Assembly (NCBI RefSeq): GCF_964340395.1
Contig: NC_135562.1
Span: forward strand, 3,745,134 to 3,792,633
Reading direction: 5' to 3'
DNA length: 47,500 nucleotides
Origin: Glandiceps talaboti
Lineage: Eukaryota > Hemichordata > Enteropneusta > Spengelidae
Within the stretch, counting starts at the first letter, position 1; each line of letters opens with the position of its first letter. This document shows positions 19,139-37,494 of the stretch, piece after piece. Under the pieces are notes generated by a model. It saw only the letters and a list, made by a program, of their open reading frames with translations. It was not told the DNA's origin and did no database searches. The translations under genes and the position numbers were made by a program.

Positions 19139-19861
19139 TGACATGATATCTCAGATCTCATCCAGAGCAATGCAAACAAACATTATTAACATTCAACAGA
19201 GCACAGGACAGCAACATCAAGGACTGATAACAATCAATTGGACACACCACATCCTACTCGTTTAGTTCCACTAGGGATGTTGAGTAGTATATCAAAGAAA
19301 AAGAAGAAGAAGGTAATGGAAAGAACTGATTAGATTTTGATGAACATCCAATGAATATTAATTAGTCATGTGCATAATTGAGTTATCTAAAAATGACTTC
19401 AGAAATGTGCGAAAAGCGATCACATCACAACGAACAATACATTGACATATGGTTTGTGAATGTTATTCATTTCGGTCATTGTTCTCACTTTCTATGTATG
19501 CAAAACTACTCGCATTCCTTTTCCTTACTCACATTCCTTTTCCTTCCATATGCTATCTATAAACAGACTATTTATTTGATAAATATGAAGGAAGCCATCA
19601 CAATTTACATACAAATCTTGATAGAATACATGGTAGTCTGAGGAGGAAAACAGTCACATGCAATAGAGTAGGATTGGGCTGTGGGCAAAGATGGGGAAGG
19701 TATGTGGAAGGGGAACAGGGTGTTGTGTATTTTCGTGTATTTGCTCCAAGGTTTAACTAACTCCCCGAGCTCAGCTTATTATCCCACGAGCGCCCAAGTA
19801 TGAATGGACCTTGTTTCTGCACACACACACACACACACACACACACGTACGTGCATCATAT

Positions 19862-19896
<35 letters not shown>

Positions 19897-20559
19897 CACA
19901 CACACATTTCAACACGCCTCTTGCACACTGAACCTCAGTTGAGTTGTGCTAAAAATAAAATCCATATTTACACACCTAAGTTGTTTTGAAATTGGGCGTT
20001 ATCGGAACAATAATTTTTTTCTTTGTCTTATCATGTATACTGTAAATATTTCCACAATTACTTTCCGAATGAAGTAATTGGGGAATGAGATATAACTCTA
20101 ATGCTGGATTAAAAGTTATAAATGACCTTATAACACCATGAAAAATGGTAAAACATTTTTGGGTCGAGTTTTATTGTAGACACCCAGCTTCCGTTGTTTC
20201 TCATTCAAAAGCCAACACACACACATTACACATGGAGACAAACAGTTTTTATTGCTTAACGGTTCCTCCACCAACATGACGTTCTTTGGCATTCAAAAAT
20301 AGCTATACTATGACAAATCAGTGTTTAGTAAACTTTATACAGCTATATATATGATTTGAGTGTTTTAAATATGCATGGCTATCTCTCTTCATCTCCATAA
20401 GCCCAATAACTCTCTTCTATATAACTGTAAATAAGCCCGTTTTCATTATGCAGAAAACTCGTGGGCACTTTCATCATGATCAAAATTGTCTATATTTAAT
20501 AACGCCGCTTATATATGCATGAACCAAGTTGAACAAAAATTATGACTCTGCCAGTCTCT
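18816..20559. other. Spacer between copy A and the SLC16-like gene
   Basis: No exon recognised on either strand. Holds (GTCT)n at 19106-19138, the SINE-like repeat ending in CA (19718-19846) and a CAGA array (19865-19892). Confidence 0.6.
19718..19846. repeat. Short interspersed repeat with CA tail, copy 2
   Basis: Second copy of the 8069-8190 element, same orientation, also ending in a CA array. Lies between copy A and the SLC16-like gene. Confidence 0.55.
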
Positions 20560-20824
20560 GGTCGTTCTACGTCATGACAACGAGCGTCTATGTCACAGGT
20601 TCTGCTGTATTTGAAATGAGTCAAAACGTTCAAAATTGCGATAACTTTCTCCGATTTTTCTTTGATATTCATAGCGTTGGTATAATTATGTCATTCTCCA
20701 ATATTTTTCTTCACTTAGTCGGAAAATATTCTTGACCTAAGGGTTGTCATTACTCGGCTAGCGACTCGTAGTGACAAAGTCACTCATATTTTCCTTGGCT
20801 AAACGAAGAAAAACATTGGAGAAT
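20560..20824. mobile_element. Foldback element, family 2, 3' of the SLC16-like gene
   Basis: 20693-20824 is a long imperfect palindrome: arms about 20693-20758 and 20759-20824, both with CTCCAAT-TTTTTCTTC at the outer end and CACTACGAGTCGCT or its degenerate form at the centre. The adjoining 20560-20692 carries the family tail (TTCTACGTCATGACAACGAG, TCAAAACGTTC). No ORF. It ends about 110 bp downstream of the SLC16-like stop codon. Confidence 0.65.
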
Positions 20825-20933
20825 AACATCTAAATCAATTCATATTTGTCACTTTATCTAAATGTACGTGCAAATATGGTAAATTTGGCAATTGTGTTGG
20901 TGTAGATAGATGGAATACGTTTTATGATACAAG

Positions 20934-26406
<5,473 letters not shown>

Positions 26407-26425
26407 CACGACATCCGCGTTTGTT

Positions 26426-26875
26426 GGGTCAATACCTGCGCATGTGCAATTGATACTAGAGCAGTAATAAATTACTACTCTATGAAGTGGGAACAGTGGT
26501 TCTAATAACTTCTATGACTCAAGTTCGCCCTCGGTTGTTACATGAAGTTGCTGTGATCGACGTCAGTTAAACGGGTCGTCCTTGTAACACTGCGTAAATA
26601 ACATTTCTATTCCCAACATGACGATCGATCGTACGTCCACGCTCATCGCTCATCAACAGTATCTTCTGATTTCGTGACGTAAAGTAGCTCAATATTAAAA
26701 ACTCTTATATATTATGCATTTTCATCCAGTGCTTTCATCCAGTAATTACATATATGAACCGATCTCGGGGAAACGACAGCTCTAGGCGACAGCTACTATA
26801 TATATGTCCCCGGTGTATATCTCCATAGAGTAGTTACAGTATCACTATCAATTGCACATGCGCAGGTATTGACCC
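26426..26875. mobile_element. 450-bp non-coding element with 30-bp perfect terminal inverted repeats
   Basis: 26426-26455 (GGGTCAATACCTGCGCATGT...) is the exact reverse complement of 26846-26875. Inside the arms, partial complementarity continues for about 30 more bases (ACTACTCTATG on one side, CATAGAGTAGT on the other). No ORF of note. The size and ends fit a MITE or foldback element. No clear target duplication was seen. It begins 20 bp upstream of the SLC16-like ATG, so it probably overlaps that gene's 5' UTR or promoter. Confidence 0.65.
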
Positions 26876-27254
26876 TACGAACTCGGATAACCTTTCTCGC
26901 ACTGCATGCCTTGTAGTATAGTATAGCTCGTTTGGTTTAATCTGTGTGAATAGCAATACGCGGTTTTGGTAAGGGAGCCGCCAGTAATTAAACGGGGAGG
27001 GCCGGGGAATGGGGGGTGGGTGGCCACTTTTCATAAATCGATTCTCCGGGGACGGCCATGATTTAGAGAATTCGTACAATTATTTACATTTTACAGTAAC
27101 CAAATTACGACATTAAACCAGCGGTAAACTTATTTTGATCTAAGATATAAGGTGATAAGTGAAGGTAACAAAGTACACTTCATGTTCACGCAAGAACTGA
27201 TTTTAAACAAGAATGAATTATTTTTGATATCATCATCATCATCATCATCATCTG
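26876..27254. other. Spacer upstream of the SLC16-like gene and 3' flank of copy B
   Basis: 27075-27230 aligns with 8425-8600 (3' flank of copy A): shared TACAATTATTTACATTTTAC and AAGATATAAGGTGATAA. It is followed by an ATC array at 27229-27252, exactly at the B/C duplication boundary. Confidence 0.55.
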
Positions 27255-27369
27255 GTAGATACCACAAGTCCTTGTCTTTTGGTTGGGTGTTTATGAGGCC
27301 TAGCATAGTTCAGGCTCGGTCAATTCTGGACATTAAACTCAATTACTACTGAATATTCCAATAATCGAT

Positions 27370-27375
27370 TTTATT
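27370..27375 (-). terminator. Candidate poly(A) signal, copy B
   Basis: AATAAA on the minus strand, about 270 bases after the TGA of copy B. The matching place in copy C (near 37615) has a substitution that removes the hexamer, so copy C may end elsewhere, for example at an ATTAAA near 37811. Confidence 0.3.
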
Positions 27376-27448
27376 TACTCTATTTTTAAAAATTGGAATT
27401 TATGGATTTCTGATACGTTGATAGTAAAAAAAACATGTTCATCGTCGT

Positions 27449-27462
27449 CAATCATCATCATT

Positions 27463-27529
<67 letters not shown>

Positions 27530-27530
27530 A
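27449..27530. repeat. (CAT)n microsatellite, 3' of copy B
   Basis: Probably within the 3' UTR or flank. The counterpart in copy C is 37687-37755, shorter. Confidence 0.9.
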
Positions 27531-27646
27531 TAAGTTTCAAATGATCATCGTCATGAACAACTGAAAATCGGTAAATGAATCCACTATTTCATAATAGATA
27601 CAAGTTCTATTTAAATTGACTTGAAAAATCTGCAATAAAAGTGTCA

Positions 27647-30600
27647 TCAAACTGCAAACTCCTTTGACATCCGTCTTCTATCTTCTGAAGTTTCCTTTTC
27701 CGTTGTCGGTTCAAAGGTCACTTTGTTTGATTCACGTTGTTGCCTGTATAAAACAATCAAGCTAGTCAGTATACAGACACTGTAGATGAATAAAATATTA
27801 TGTATTGACTTATCTCGTTCGCTGTTTTCAAGAACGCTTTGTTGCTACTACTTTAAATTGTAATATTTTATGAACAGTGACAAATAAAAATCAATAGTAG
27901 TTTTCCAAAATGAATAATATCGAGATATTTTTTCAAGAAAGGATTATCAATTCATTTGGTTGATTTAAATGCATATGGGCCATCGTATCTAGCTGAATGG
28001 AATTGGTTTACACACAACACAAGAGAAAATGGTAATGTATACATTAAAAAACAAACTAAAAAAAAACAACATGGTTAGATGTTCACCTTCTGTTGGCAAG
28101 TATAGCCTCATTCTTATGTTTGATAGACTCTGTTATCGGGAAAAAACATAGAAATATGATAGACACCAGTGTCAGACAAATTGGTACGACTGACATTAAA
28201 ATTCTCATTGTCATGCCCACTGAATTTGGTTGTACAGAAGCACCAGTCTCATACCCAGCAAATCTGTAAGAAGAAATAAATAGATCAATATTGACGTTAA
28301 CACCTGGCGAAAACATTGAGACCAATTAAAACTAAGGTCAATCAATATACGAAATATATGGGCAAGGTAATATTTTCTGTTTGTGATAAATAACCTTCAC
28401 TTATGTTATAGAAATATATAATACTATTAATTCTGATCAAACTTTTTTACAAACTGTGCTGCCAACATCGAAATTAAAGGGTTCGTTCTGACGTAAATAT
28501 TTTGACATCGCTTACAAGCAAACACTTCATTTATGCACCGATTACAAGATCGGTCTAGTTATGTCTTCAACCTAGTAAACAGAACGAGGTAGCCAATGGG
28601 ATACTTGGAATCGATGACAGCCAATCAGCTTACATCAAGGGACGATACAATAGATACTGTAGAACAAATCCTTTGACAGATAATCAGTTGCTTACTAAAG
28701 ATGATACATTTTATACAGAGCAACAAAAACCCTTACCCGAGAACTAAAGTGGACATTCCTAACCCAATACCATTCAATAGCTTATTAAAGGATTGGAAAA
28801 ACGAGTAAAAGATGGCATCATTTCTCAGTCCTGTCTTTACTATGTAGTCATCTATGATATCTGGCATCATAGACCTGTATATATTAAAATACAAATATAA
28901 TATGATATATGGTTTTATCAGAAAATTGTCATTATAAATACAAATTAGTGTTCTATAATACTGAACGAAAGTGCAATGTTTACTAAAATTATTTATCAGT
29001 AAGCTCATCATAATTATTGAAAAATAAACTTTCTATGGGATTATCCCGATGTGTAAGAAGGGAATATGTATCAATTTTAATCTCAGAGTGAAGATTACAA
29101 CATCTTTCGAGTATCTGCTATTCTGTGAGAGGGAAAGCCACTCCTGGAAAGATAGGTATTATTTCACATCACAAAATTTTCGCTCGGTTGCCAGGAAAAA
29201 ACCCTTCTACATAGCTAGGTTAAACTTGTTATAACTCAAGATTTCAGTTTATCTTCGTGTGGCACATAACGCTTGTATTTTGATTAAAATTGAAGATACC
29301 GTGAAGAGTAAACAGCGTTTTACTTACCATGGCAACAGATATAGACATGATGATGCTGCCCCCACTAGATAACATAAGATGAATGCAACGACTGTATTAT
29401 TTTCAGGTAAGAAGAAAAGTGACGTCAGTATGGGAATAATTAGCTGTAAAGAAGAATACAATTACTAATCAAAGGCATTGTTGTGTTCATTTTTAATTAC
29501 TTATTTCGTTTCTCGCTTCTTAACTTACATTTAAGTATAAATTAAATAACAACCACGTTAAAAGAAGCTGCCACATCAGCCGAGTTGCATTCTGTGAAAG
29601 TGTTCAGGTTTTCTGATTCGTTTGACACAAATCTTCCACAGGTGAAGACACAGTCAACACTACCGTGTTAATTGCGGTCTTCAATATCATATATGATATT
29701 AATAATAATCGTCTTGAATATTGTCCCATATTACATCTACACCACTTCATTACGTGCCTACACCTTTTGTTTCATGAGTGCATTATTTACACGAGTGCAT
29801 CGACATTGTGTAACATTGCACTTATCAGATGCAATATCCAGATATTACATTGGTCGAATTTAACTATGAGAGTCAGGATATAAAAGGTCAGTGTCCGACT
29901 TTCAAACTTACTTAGCATAGGAGAATGGTAAATATGGCCGACATTTGGTCAAGTAGTCAAGCTTGCGTAATATAGTAAATTGTGTATGTACCATATTATC
30001 TGATATGTATGCCAGGTTTGGTTTTACTTAGGTTATCATTTTAAAAAAAAGATGGCGCTATCTGTCCATGGACAAAAAGATGGCCAATAATCGTATATTT
30101 TGCGATTTGGAATTCTCGTGTATAGTTATCATTGTTTATACATTCCCAAACAAAATAAAGGTTGACAGATATGTAAATGTGATGGAGAAAATATCATCAT
30201 ACACGAGAATCCTTTGCTGCTTATACACTCCAAATTAGGACCTTACCAGTTGACCTATTCCTAACGTCTTCTTTTTACCAATCTTAGATAAAATCTTCTG
30301 CCACATAGGATTTGAAAGAACAAGTGATACCTATATGGATATGAACGTAAACATTATGTAAAATAATTCGCTGAGAAATTATCTACAAACACTAATCAAA
30401 GTATACTAACACCACAGCTATGCCAAAAAAAAAATGAAATTGTCTTCATACTTAAGATGGTGATATAGATGAGAAATGGGCATTTATATCGATGTTTAAT
30501 AACTGGAACAACTTTATTGTAAATTGAATATCAACCACAAACAATTTAATAAACCAGGTATGTATCTGTACAAAGATAATTGCACATGTTTTAAAGTTTG

Positions 30601-31159
30601 TTAGTGTAAAATTGTACATAAGGTAATGATTTTTAAGTTAATGTAAAATTGTACATAAGGTAATGATTTTTAACATAAACTGAGTAAAGGCAAGTAATCA
30701 CTGTGTCACGTCAAGCTCTCTGCAATAAGTGCATCTGTCACTCCCCATATGTTTCAACTTCAAATGGTATAAGCAGTTTGATTATCTGTTTTGAATTGTG
30801 ATATATGTGACATATGATTACGTGATTACCAAATATGTTTACAAACCACTTCTCTGCACACTGTAACGAATTTGACCTCTTTGATTTGAAACAGTATGAA
30901 ATATAAAAACTAGCTAGATAGTCACGAAGTTTACAAACTCACCTGAAAAATAATGAGGCCATAGTAGAACAAGTCAATATGCAGAGCATATAGTAAATAC
31001 AGAGTCGTGTTACTAATTATCATCTGAAAGATAAGAACTTTATCATTCGTATAGTGTTCGACGTAGTAAAGATCATTTCGAGAAAATTTCCAGGATAGGC
31101 ATTTACTCGAGCTACTTAAATGAAAAACGATGGTGCTTCCAAGTATCAAAATGATATGT

Positions 31160-31202
<43 letters not shown>

Positions 31203-31748
31203 TGTGTGTCTGTGTGTGTGGTGTATATAGTGTACACACATATATAATTCATATCTATTTTTGCTGTATATGTCAAGTTCAAGTATCAGCTGCACACATG
31301 ATAATAATCAAAATCTTCAATACGAGGAAGGTAGTATTTAGCAAAGAAGTAAAACACCACTAAACTCACTTGTAGGGTCAGCAAACTAAACTGAAAGCAG
31401 GGAAGACCGATGATAAAAGGACGGTGTGAAAATACACTCTTTATGCTTGTCCACACATTATCTTCTCCTCCATGCTTTGAAGCGGAAATATCTAGATAAC
31501 ATAACACCCAAAAACGTCCTATTAGTCATTAATAAAAAATGAAATAAACAATTATCGTCTCTAACATTAGGGAAACCGCTGAATATTCTGCAGAAATATT
31601 TTTTGATGATTGATATATATATATATATATCTGTCTGTGTGTCTGTGTGTGTGTGTGTGTGTGAGTCTATATTATACAATGATGTCTGATGATCGCACTA
31701 TGCGTGAAACCCCTAGGTACAACCAAGAAAGAGTTCCAGAACTACCAA

Positions 31749-31816
<68 letters not shown>

Positions 31817-31819
31817 ATA

Positions 31820-31857
<38 letters not shown>

Positions 31858-32129
31858 ATACCTTTCTTCTCTTTGGTTCCAAGTATAACAATAAGACCAC
31901 ATACCAAACCCACACCAACAATAGTTCCAGCGGCAGCGATAAAGGTTACTTCCTGGAATTGGAGACAAAACATATAAAGTGTACACCACTAACACTTAAT
32001 TATGTACGCTGAATCCAGCATAATGAAGAAGTGCATAAAACACTTAAACTCATTGTCCGTACTACTTGTAGACTGAAAGTATATGCCACATCGTCACACA
32101 CATACCCCCACACACACATACACACGTGC

Positions 32130-32184
<55 letters not shown>

Positions 32185-32375
32185 ACTCGTTGAGTATGAA
32201 TCTGCTGAGACAGTGCTCTATACCGCAGTGGCAGAGCATAATAGTTTTAGTAGTTCTTGAACTCTTTCTTGGTTGTAACTCGGAATTTCAAGCATAGTGC
32301 GATAGTTGTCTGATGATCGCACTATGCGTGAAATTCCGAGTGACAACCAAGAAAGAGTTCCAGAACTACCAAAAC

Positions 32376-32441
<66 letters not shown>

Positions 32442-33657
32442 TGTGTGTGTCTGTGTGTGTGTGTATACCAATATGTGCTCACCATCTGATTTCTTTCTAG
32501 TGGTGGTAAAGTTGAGTTTAATGTTTGATTTACATTAATATTCACAAATGAGCCATCAGCGCTATCACTGTTTGCAGCTAAAAATTGTGACATAATGACA
32601 TTTCCTAGCACTATTCCGATCACAGAAAATCCAATACCTACAAGAGACAACGACAACGTAGAAAGTATTAACAGGAAAGCAAACATAAAACTGAAGTAAA
32701 CTGTTTCTTTTAGTGTAAGTTGTTGCTATGTTTATATATGAAACACTATATAAATTATTACCTTGACAAACGTTCTCCTAGATTTGTGCAGTCATTCTTG
32801 ATTTACTTTGGAAATAGCATCGAAAAATTAGAGTTGAATTTAATGTTGACAGACTTATTTGATCTCGTGTAAATACTCATCAATACTTGAGTATACTCGA
32901 GTCTGAGTTAATACTGAATATATACAACTAGTTTTTCGCAGCAAACCAGAGTCGCCCGAAACTTTTGTCCAAAGCAATGAGAACACATGTCCGTAAAACG
33001 TTATGCGTGTAATGTTACAGCGAATATTAATTGGTCGAGACATCAGCGAGGAATTGATGTTACAGATAGCAGGGGTGTAAGTATTGTATGGAAGAGCACC
33101 ATTTTATCATGTAAACCTTTAAGCAGGTAAATTGAAATCAAATGACAATCGTTTAAAACTGACTTATAACGTTACCAGTGATGTCATAGGATGGATGAAA
33201 AATACCTCCTGAACATAGATCACTAAATGCATCGTTTGTACGTAGTACTTACGGTATGCCGTGGCTGAATCACGGTCCTGTTGGTTATTACTCAGAAACA
33301 TAGTAAGAGATACGTAGGGAAGATTATAACACTAAATGAATCAAAAGAAAGATGATAGGTATGACAGCTATACTGAGATTTTTAAAGGGTGACATTGGAA
33401 CTGACATTGGGAAACAGAATGTGTTAATAAATCCTGTATGCATGAAATTCAGCGCTTGGGAGAACTCTTGTCAAAATATCAATTCTCTTATTTCATTAGT
33501 AATATCAATGTATGAGTTATAAATAGCTAATAAATACTTATATGATTTATATTAATTGTATGATGTAGGGGAAAATAAGAACATAATATTAGAAATAGGA
33601 AAAGACATGAACATTTATTTATTCCTTGTAGCCCCTATGATATAATTGGGCAGTGTT

Positions 33658-33705
<48 letters not shown>

Positions 33706-35948
33706 GTTGTTGATATTGTTGTTGTTGTTGTTTATGCTTTTTTGTTATTGTTAGTATAATATCAACTAACCGTTATAAATGTCAGATGAGCGCAGTATAT
33801 GAAAATATAGTAGACAAATTTCAAATCATTGCTGACACCTGGTACAACCCAAATAAGGAAGTATGAAAGCAAGACAAACGGAAGTGAACAAACTATCCTG
33901 AAAAGAAGAAAATACGATACAAAAATTAACCATTATTATACATTTGACAATTCATTGACTTCAGTCGTAAAGATAAATTTACATTACACAATATGTTGTA
34001 CACGTTGTCTATTGGGTTGCTTTCTTGGGTAATCTTCACCTTGGTATGGGCATTACGTACGTCATGTTCCATAGTGCAGTTGTAAGTGCCCATATATGTT
34101 TGCGGAAAGCTCTAAAGGTATATTGACACGTTAAACTTGAAAAACGTTAACTGAACTTACCATGGTTTCATTTTACCAAATCTACTATCCAATTTGTTGA
34201 CAAAAATACCACAAATTGGATTAGCGATGGCTTCCCATGCTCTTCCACCGAAAAGCACAACACTGGCGTGGGCAGGTTTTATCTATACAGAATAATATAC
34301 ATGGTTTAGTACAAATTCTATCCCGACGGGGTTTATCCCTGTGCTTTAAAGGTATTTAAAAGCTTTGCAAACCCTGATTTTGGAAACTTCCACAAATCTC
34401 GTACCATCGAACTGAGTTTTCGCTTACAACCATTCTCACATGATCTCACATGATCATAGTCTTCTAGTAAGAACTCTTTGATCATTAACAAGACTTGCTT
34501 GTATAACCATAACAACAAGCTCTGTGAAGCAGACCTAAAGGCTGCAAAACTTGTTGTTTCAAGAAATATTCTACTCCAAAGACTTATTGACGTAATATAA
34601 TTTAAAGAATTTGCTGTGTTACAAATTTATGACATCCGATGACGCTAGCAACAAGAAGCTAAGATTGTAGATAAAAAACTGTTAACTGATGAACCCATGC
34701 ACCCTCCCTCCGCCATGTTATAGATACAGAGTTGGTGGAGGGTCTATGCTGAACCTAAGTAGGTACATTTGTAGTACCAGTACAAATGAATAGACAAGCC
34801 TTTTTAAAACAGAAAACAAAATGCAGGACGTGGACTGTTTCTGGAAGGCCATTCAAATTCAGGTTGCTATCTTTGTCTTTCCCACATGTCAACATAATAA
34901 TAAGCCCTTCTTTCATTGCCGTTCAGAATAGGCAATTGAAAGAGATTTGGGCGACCTTAATAATTTTAAGTTTCTCATAGTATCACCAACATGAAAAGTA
35001 TACACTTACTACTTTTTTATACTGTTTCACCAACCGACTCACCATTCCTTTAAGGTGATATACGATGACAAACATCGAATTAAATATTGGCACCCTTACA
35101 GCGTCATCAACCCCGCTTGTTTATTAAAATTCGAGTCGCTGTGATAATTTGATATTATTCCCACCTTTTTCTGTGTTCAGGCAAGAGAAATATGAGTGAC
35201 CTAAGGGGCCTTGTGACTACGAGTGGTTAATATCCTGACTGAATGAAAAACGATATTCGTTAAATAAATATAATTTCTAATCGAGATTTGGAATATTCTG
35301 ACCCCTATTTTGATTACCACAGAACCAGTGGCATAGTCACAGATCGTCGTGACGTAGATCGACGGTTTCGATTTCGCATTTTCTGTCTAAAGAAAAGAAA
35401 CCTGGCTTATATACGGTATAATAAATATATGGTTATGAAAACTAAAGACTTATAAGTACCATAAAAAGGAAAGACAAAAGTTCTTACTACATTACCATTG
35501 CAACTTCCAACAAAAACAATGGCAAGTAAGAACAAAGTACACCCGCTAATACCAGAAATGTCATTCCACCGACACCATAGCTAAGTTTGGATAGTGTATC
35601 CAATGGTTTATTGTCATCTGTCGTTGTTGAAGGTCGTTCTTTCTCCAGTATAGCTTGCTTCTGTAAAAAGGTCACATTGCACACAGTCATTATATAAAAG
35701 CAGAATTATATTTTCTTAAGTTTATCGTCATTTACTTGGTCACTTTGTCTTGACTATTTAATCCTATTTCAAGTACAGAAAATAAAATCATTTTTCTTAA
35801 GGTACAATACCAGTCGGCATGGTGGTTTTAAATTTAAGTATTTTTTACTACAATCAATATATTCATTCCAATGTGTATATCAACAATAGGCCCATTTTGG
35901 AGTTATTCAAGGTGTATCACTTACCTCTTCACGTTTCTCTTTGCCCAT
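27647..35948 (-). CDS. MFSD2-like: MFSD2-like MFS transporter, copy B (complete, 14 exons)
   Basis: Exons: 35925-35948 ([11 protein letters not shown]), 35496-35660, 34161-34282, 33771-33897, 33253-33331, 32483-32637, 31862-31952, 31370-31491, 30943-31023, 30247-30330, 29328-29443, 28737-28874, 28087-28263, 27647-27743 (TGA). Total 525 residues. Motifs: KLSYGVGG (helix I), [11 protein letters not shown] and GKMKPW (helix II), [12 protein letters not shown] plus [11 protein letters not shown] (helix IV-V), loop NVNQTLNST with two N-glycosylation sequons at the place where MFSD2A is glycosylated, [12 protein letters not shown] (helix VIII-IX loop), [14 protein letters not shown] (exons 11-12), [18 protein letters not shown] (exons 12-13). 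These identify MFSD2, a family of Na+-coupled lysophospholipid symporters of the plasma membrane; the substrate here is inferred. Na+-site aspartates are replaced (Glu80, Asn84). Near-identical to copy C. Exons 7 and 8 are closely flanked by TA and TG arrays and foldback elements. Confidence 0.95.
30604..30673. repeat. 33-bp tandem duplication private to copy B
   Basis: TGTAAAATTGTACATAAGG followed by TAATGATTTTTAA occurs twice (30604-30636, 30641-30673). Copy C has it once near 41613. Confidence 0.85.
31157..31220. repeat. (TG)n microsatellite, copy B intron 8
   Basis: TG array with TCTG interruptions at the conserved intron position. Confidence 0.9.
31677..31756. mobile_element. Half of a family 1 foldback element
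   Basis: Only the right arm is present: TGTCTGATGATCGCACTATG through AGAGTTCCAGAACTACCAAA on the plus strand, followed by a TA array. It lies 106 bp downstream (in gene orientation) of exon 7 of copy B. The left arm is missing. Confidence 0.65.
31753..31855. repeat. (TA)n array adjoining exon 7 of copy B
   Basis: The array ends 6 bp from the donor of exon 7 (31862-31952). In copy C the corresponding array (42591-42695) is about 50 bp away. Confidence 0.9.
32188..32378. mobile_element. TA-embedded foldback element, family 1
   Basis: Module 1 (32188-32240) followed by a hairpin with arms about 32242-32303 and 32316-32377. Same family as 43074-43393. It is flanked by a TA array on the left and a TG array on the right, in intron 6 of copy B. 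Confidence 0.7.
32386..32465. repeat. (TG)n microsatellite, copy B intron 6
   Basis: TG array between the foldback element and exon 6, where copy C has TA. Confidence 0.9.
33658..33732. repeat. (CAT)n(GTT)n microsatellite, copy B intron 4
   Basis: CAT array followed by GTT units, 40 bp from exon 4. The counterpart in C (44744-44811) has a shorter CAT and a longer GTT part. Confidence 0.9.
35195..35400. mobile_element. Family 2 interspersed repeat, copy B intron 2
   Basis: Contains GTGACCTAAGGGGCCTTGTG, ACTACGAGTGG, ATTCTGACCCCTATTTTGAT and GTGACGTAGATCGAC. It has an exact positional counterpart in copy C (46210-46415), so it was inserted before the B/C duplication. Confidence 0.55.
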
Positions 35949-36309
35949 TATGGTTTTTTATAAGACTGAAAACAAAACTGTGCATTCACAACGTATGTCA
36001 ATTGGTTTCACACACTATAGTTGTACGAAGAGTTACTTGGAATTGAAATTTAGGAGATTCTACAAAATAAACAACACAATCATCACTTTAAGATTATTTT
36101 ACCTTGGCCTACTTTGATTGTATGCAGAAACTTCAACCACAACGTTATGGTGACCTTGAACTTAAGGTCATCTGTTTGTAGAAAGTAAATTGGATTGCCC
36201 TGTATTGTCATCTACCACACTGCTGTCCTCTTACTGTGTACATATAGCTACTCCAGAAATGTGGTGAAAGGCACTTGACATGATCACAACGACCAATACA
36301 TTCACGTAC

Positions 36310-36630
36310 CTTCGAACTGAATTTCCACCACCGTGTACGCTACTTGAATTGATTCGTATGTCACAGTTCGTATGTCGAGTGTGTCTGTCTACCAATATGA
36401 CTGGCCTGGAATGGCGTCCATGTCAATTCAAAATGGCACTGCTATATTTAAATTGTCAAAGAAAGTATTGTATCTGGACAATTGCCACTGACCTGACTGA
36501 GTACATAGATATACAAGTCTGAAGGACAACCTGGATAACCTTTCACCCGGTATTGTTATTTTAATGAACGTACTGCCACCAAACTGCAATAGAATTGATA
36601 AATGTTCTGCTTGATTCTCTCGTTTGTAAA
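36310..36630 (-). promoter_or_regulatory. Putative non-coding exon 1 and promoter block, copy B
   Basis: A minus-strand donor (TTCGAAG then GTACGTGAATG) at 36310 aligns with the donors upstream of copies A and C. The block beyond it aligns with 18615-18815 of copy A. It probably contains the transcription start of copy B; the exact start cannot be seen. Confidence 0.45.
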
Positions 36631-36761
36631 CTTCTTGCAGACGTGAAAAGGCCAAATTCCGTAGCAAATGGCATAATATAGCACAGATAATTACTACTAC
36701 TATTACGTTGTATTTTGGTTGTACACAATTTACCAACCCATTACAAATCTGTACGTGCGCG

Positions 36762-36762
<1 letters not shown>

Positions 36763-36815
<53 letters not shown>

Positions 36816-36840
36816 TGTCTGTCTGTCTGTTTGTCTGTCA
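36763..36840. repeat. (TG)n(TCTG)n microsatellite
   Basis: Upstream of copy B, bordering foldback family 2. No gene seen. Confidence 0.9.
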
Positions 36841-36844
36841 TTGT

Positions 36845-37090
36845 GTACGTCATTTGTTCTGCTGTGTTCTGCTGAGTCAAAACGCTCAGAATTACCTTTA
36901 CTTTCCCCGATATTTATATTACTGGGGCTAGTGTAATTTTATATTTTTCCCAATATCTTTCTTCATTCAGCCAGGAAATACTCATGACCTAAGGGTTTGT
37001 CACTACTTGTCTAGCCTCACGTAGTGACAAGGGCCCCTTAGGTCACTTGTATTTTCCTAGGCTGATCAAAGAAAAATATTCGTGAATAAT
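36845..37090. mobile_element. Foldback element, family 2, between copies B and C
   Basis: Palindrome arms about 36947-37015 and 37016-37085 share CAGCC-AGGAAA and TGACCTAAGGG with 20693-20824. The adjoining tail (TCAAAACGCTCAGAATT) matches the other family members. No coding capacity. Confidence 0.65.
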
Positions 37091-37104
37091 ATCTAAATAT
37101 ATTA

Positions 37105-37205
37105 TATGGCTTTATCATATAATTATTATCCTTGAATCCAAACTAGTGTTCCATAATGTTGAACGAAGACGGATATATTTACTACTAATATTTACCGGTC
37201 ACCTC
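37105..37205 (-). pseudogene. Relic of MFSD2-like intron sequence between B and C
   Basis: TTTATCATATAATTATTAT followed by AAACTAGTGTTCCATAATGT and TGAACGAA resembles the intron upstream of exon 12 in copy B (about 28910-29000) and copy A (about 9880-9960). No exon is attached. It looks like debris of another partial copy left at the duplication junction. Confidence 0.4.
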
Positions 37206-37494
37206 TTCGTTAGGAAGAACACTTTAAATTTGGATAATCCAGTGTGTAAACAAATGAATCGTTTAAAATAAACTGTAACCTCTTCGGAAGTATCACGAAT
37301 CGTAGATGGCAATTGGGATGTATTTATATGACAAAAGTTATTTCGTGACTAAGAGTGGTATCTCTGATATATTGGTGTTGATTGTGGGCGCTATTCATAT
37401 TTGTTTTCCCTTGTGAACTTATCCGACTGGAATCCTTAACCCACACTGTATTGGCAAGTGACCGGAGAGTCGAGGAAATTATGGTACCTTCGTC
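37206..37494. other. Spacer left of the copy C duplication unit
   Basis: No exon, repeat or element recognised. It ends abruptly where B/C homology starts. Confidence 0.5.

Larger units (their letters stand above)
27255..36400. repeat. Segmental tandem duplication, unit 1 (copy B)
   Basis: From TCTGGTAGATACCAC (about 27253) through the whole of copy B to its 5' UTR exon, the sequence aligns with 37495-47500 in exons and introns. The left boundary is sharp: to its left the two units share nothing obvious. Confidence 0.85.

Noticed and set aside
26834-27079. Minus-strand 81-residue open frame upstream of the SLC16-like gene
   Set aside because: Overlaps one arm of the inverted-repeat element and a G-rich tract; no recognisable domain.
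29665-29883. Plus-strand open frame with a duplicate at 40647-40862
   Set aside because: Intronic sequence shared through the B/C duplication; no family resemblance and no splice or codon evidence.
33829-34032. Plus-strand open frame repeated at 44910-45155
   Set aside because: Antisense to exon 4 of copies B and C. Its conservation follows from the duplication.
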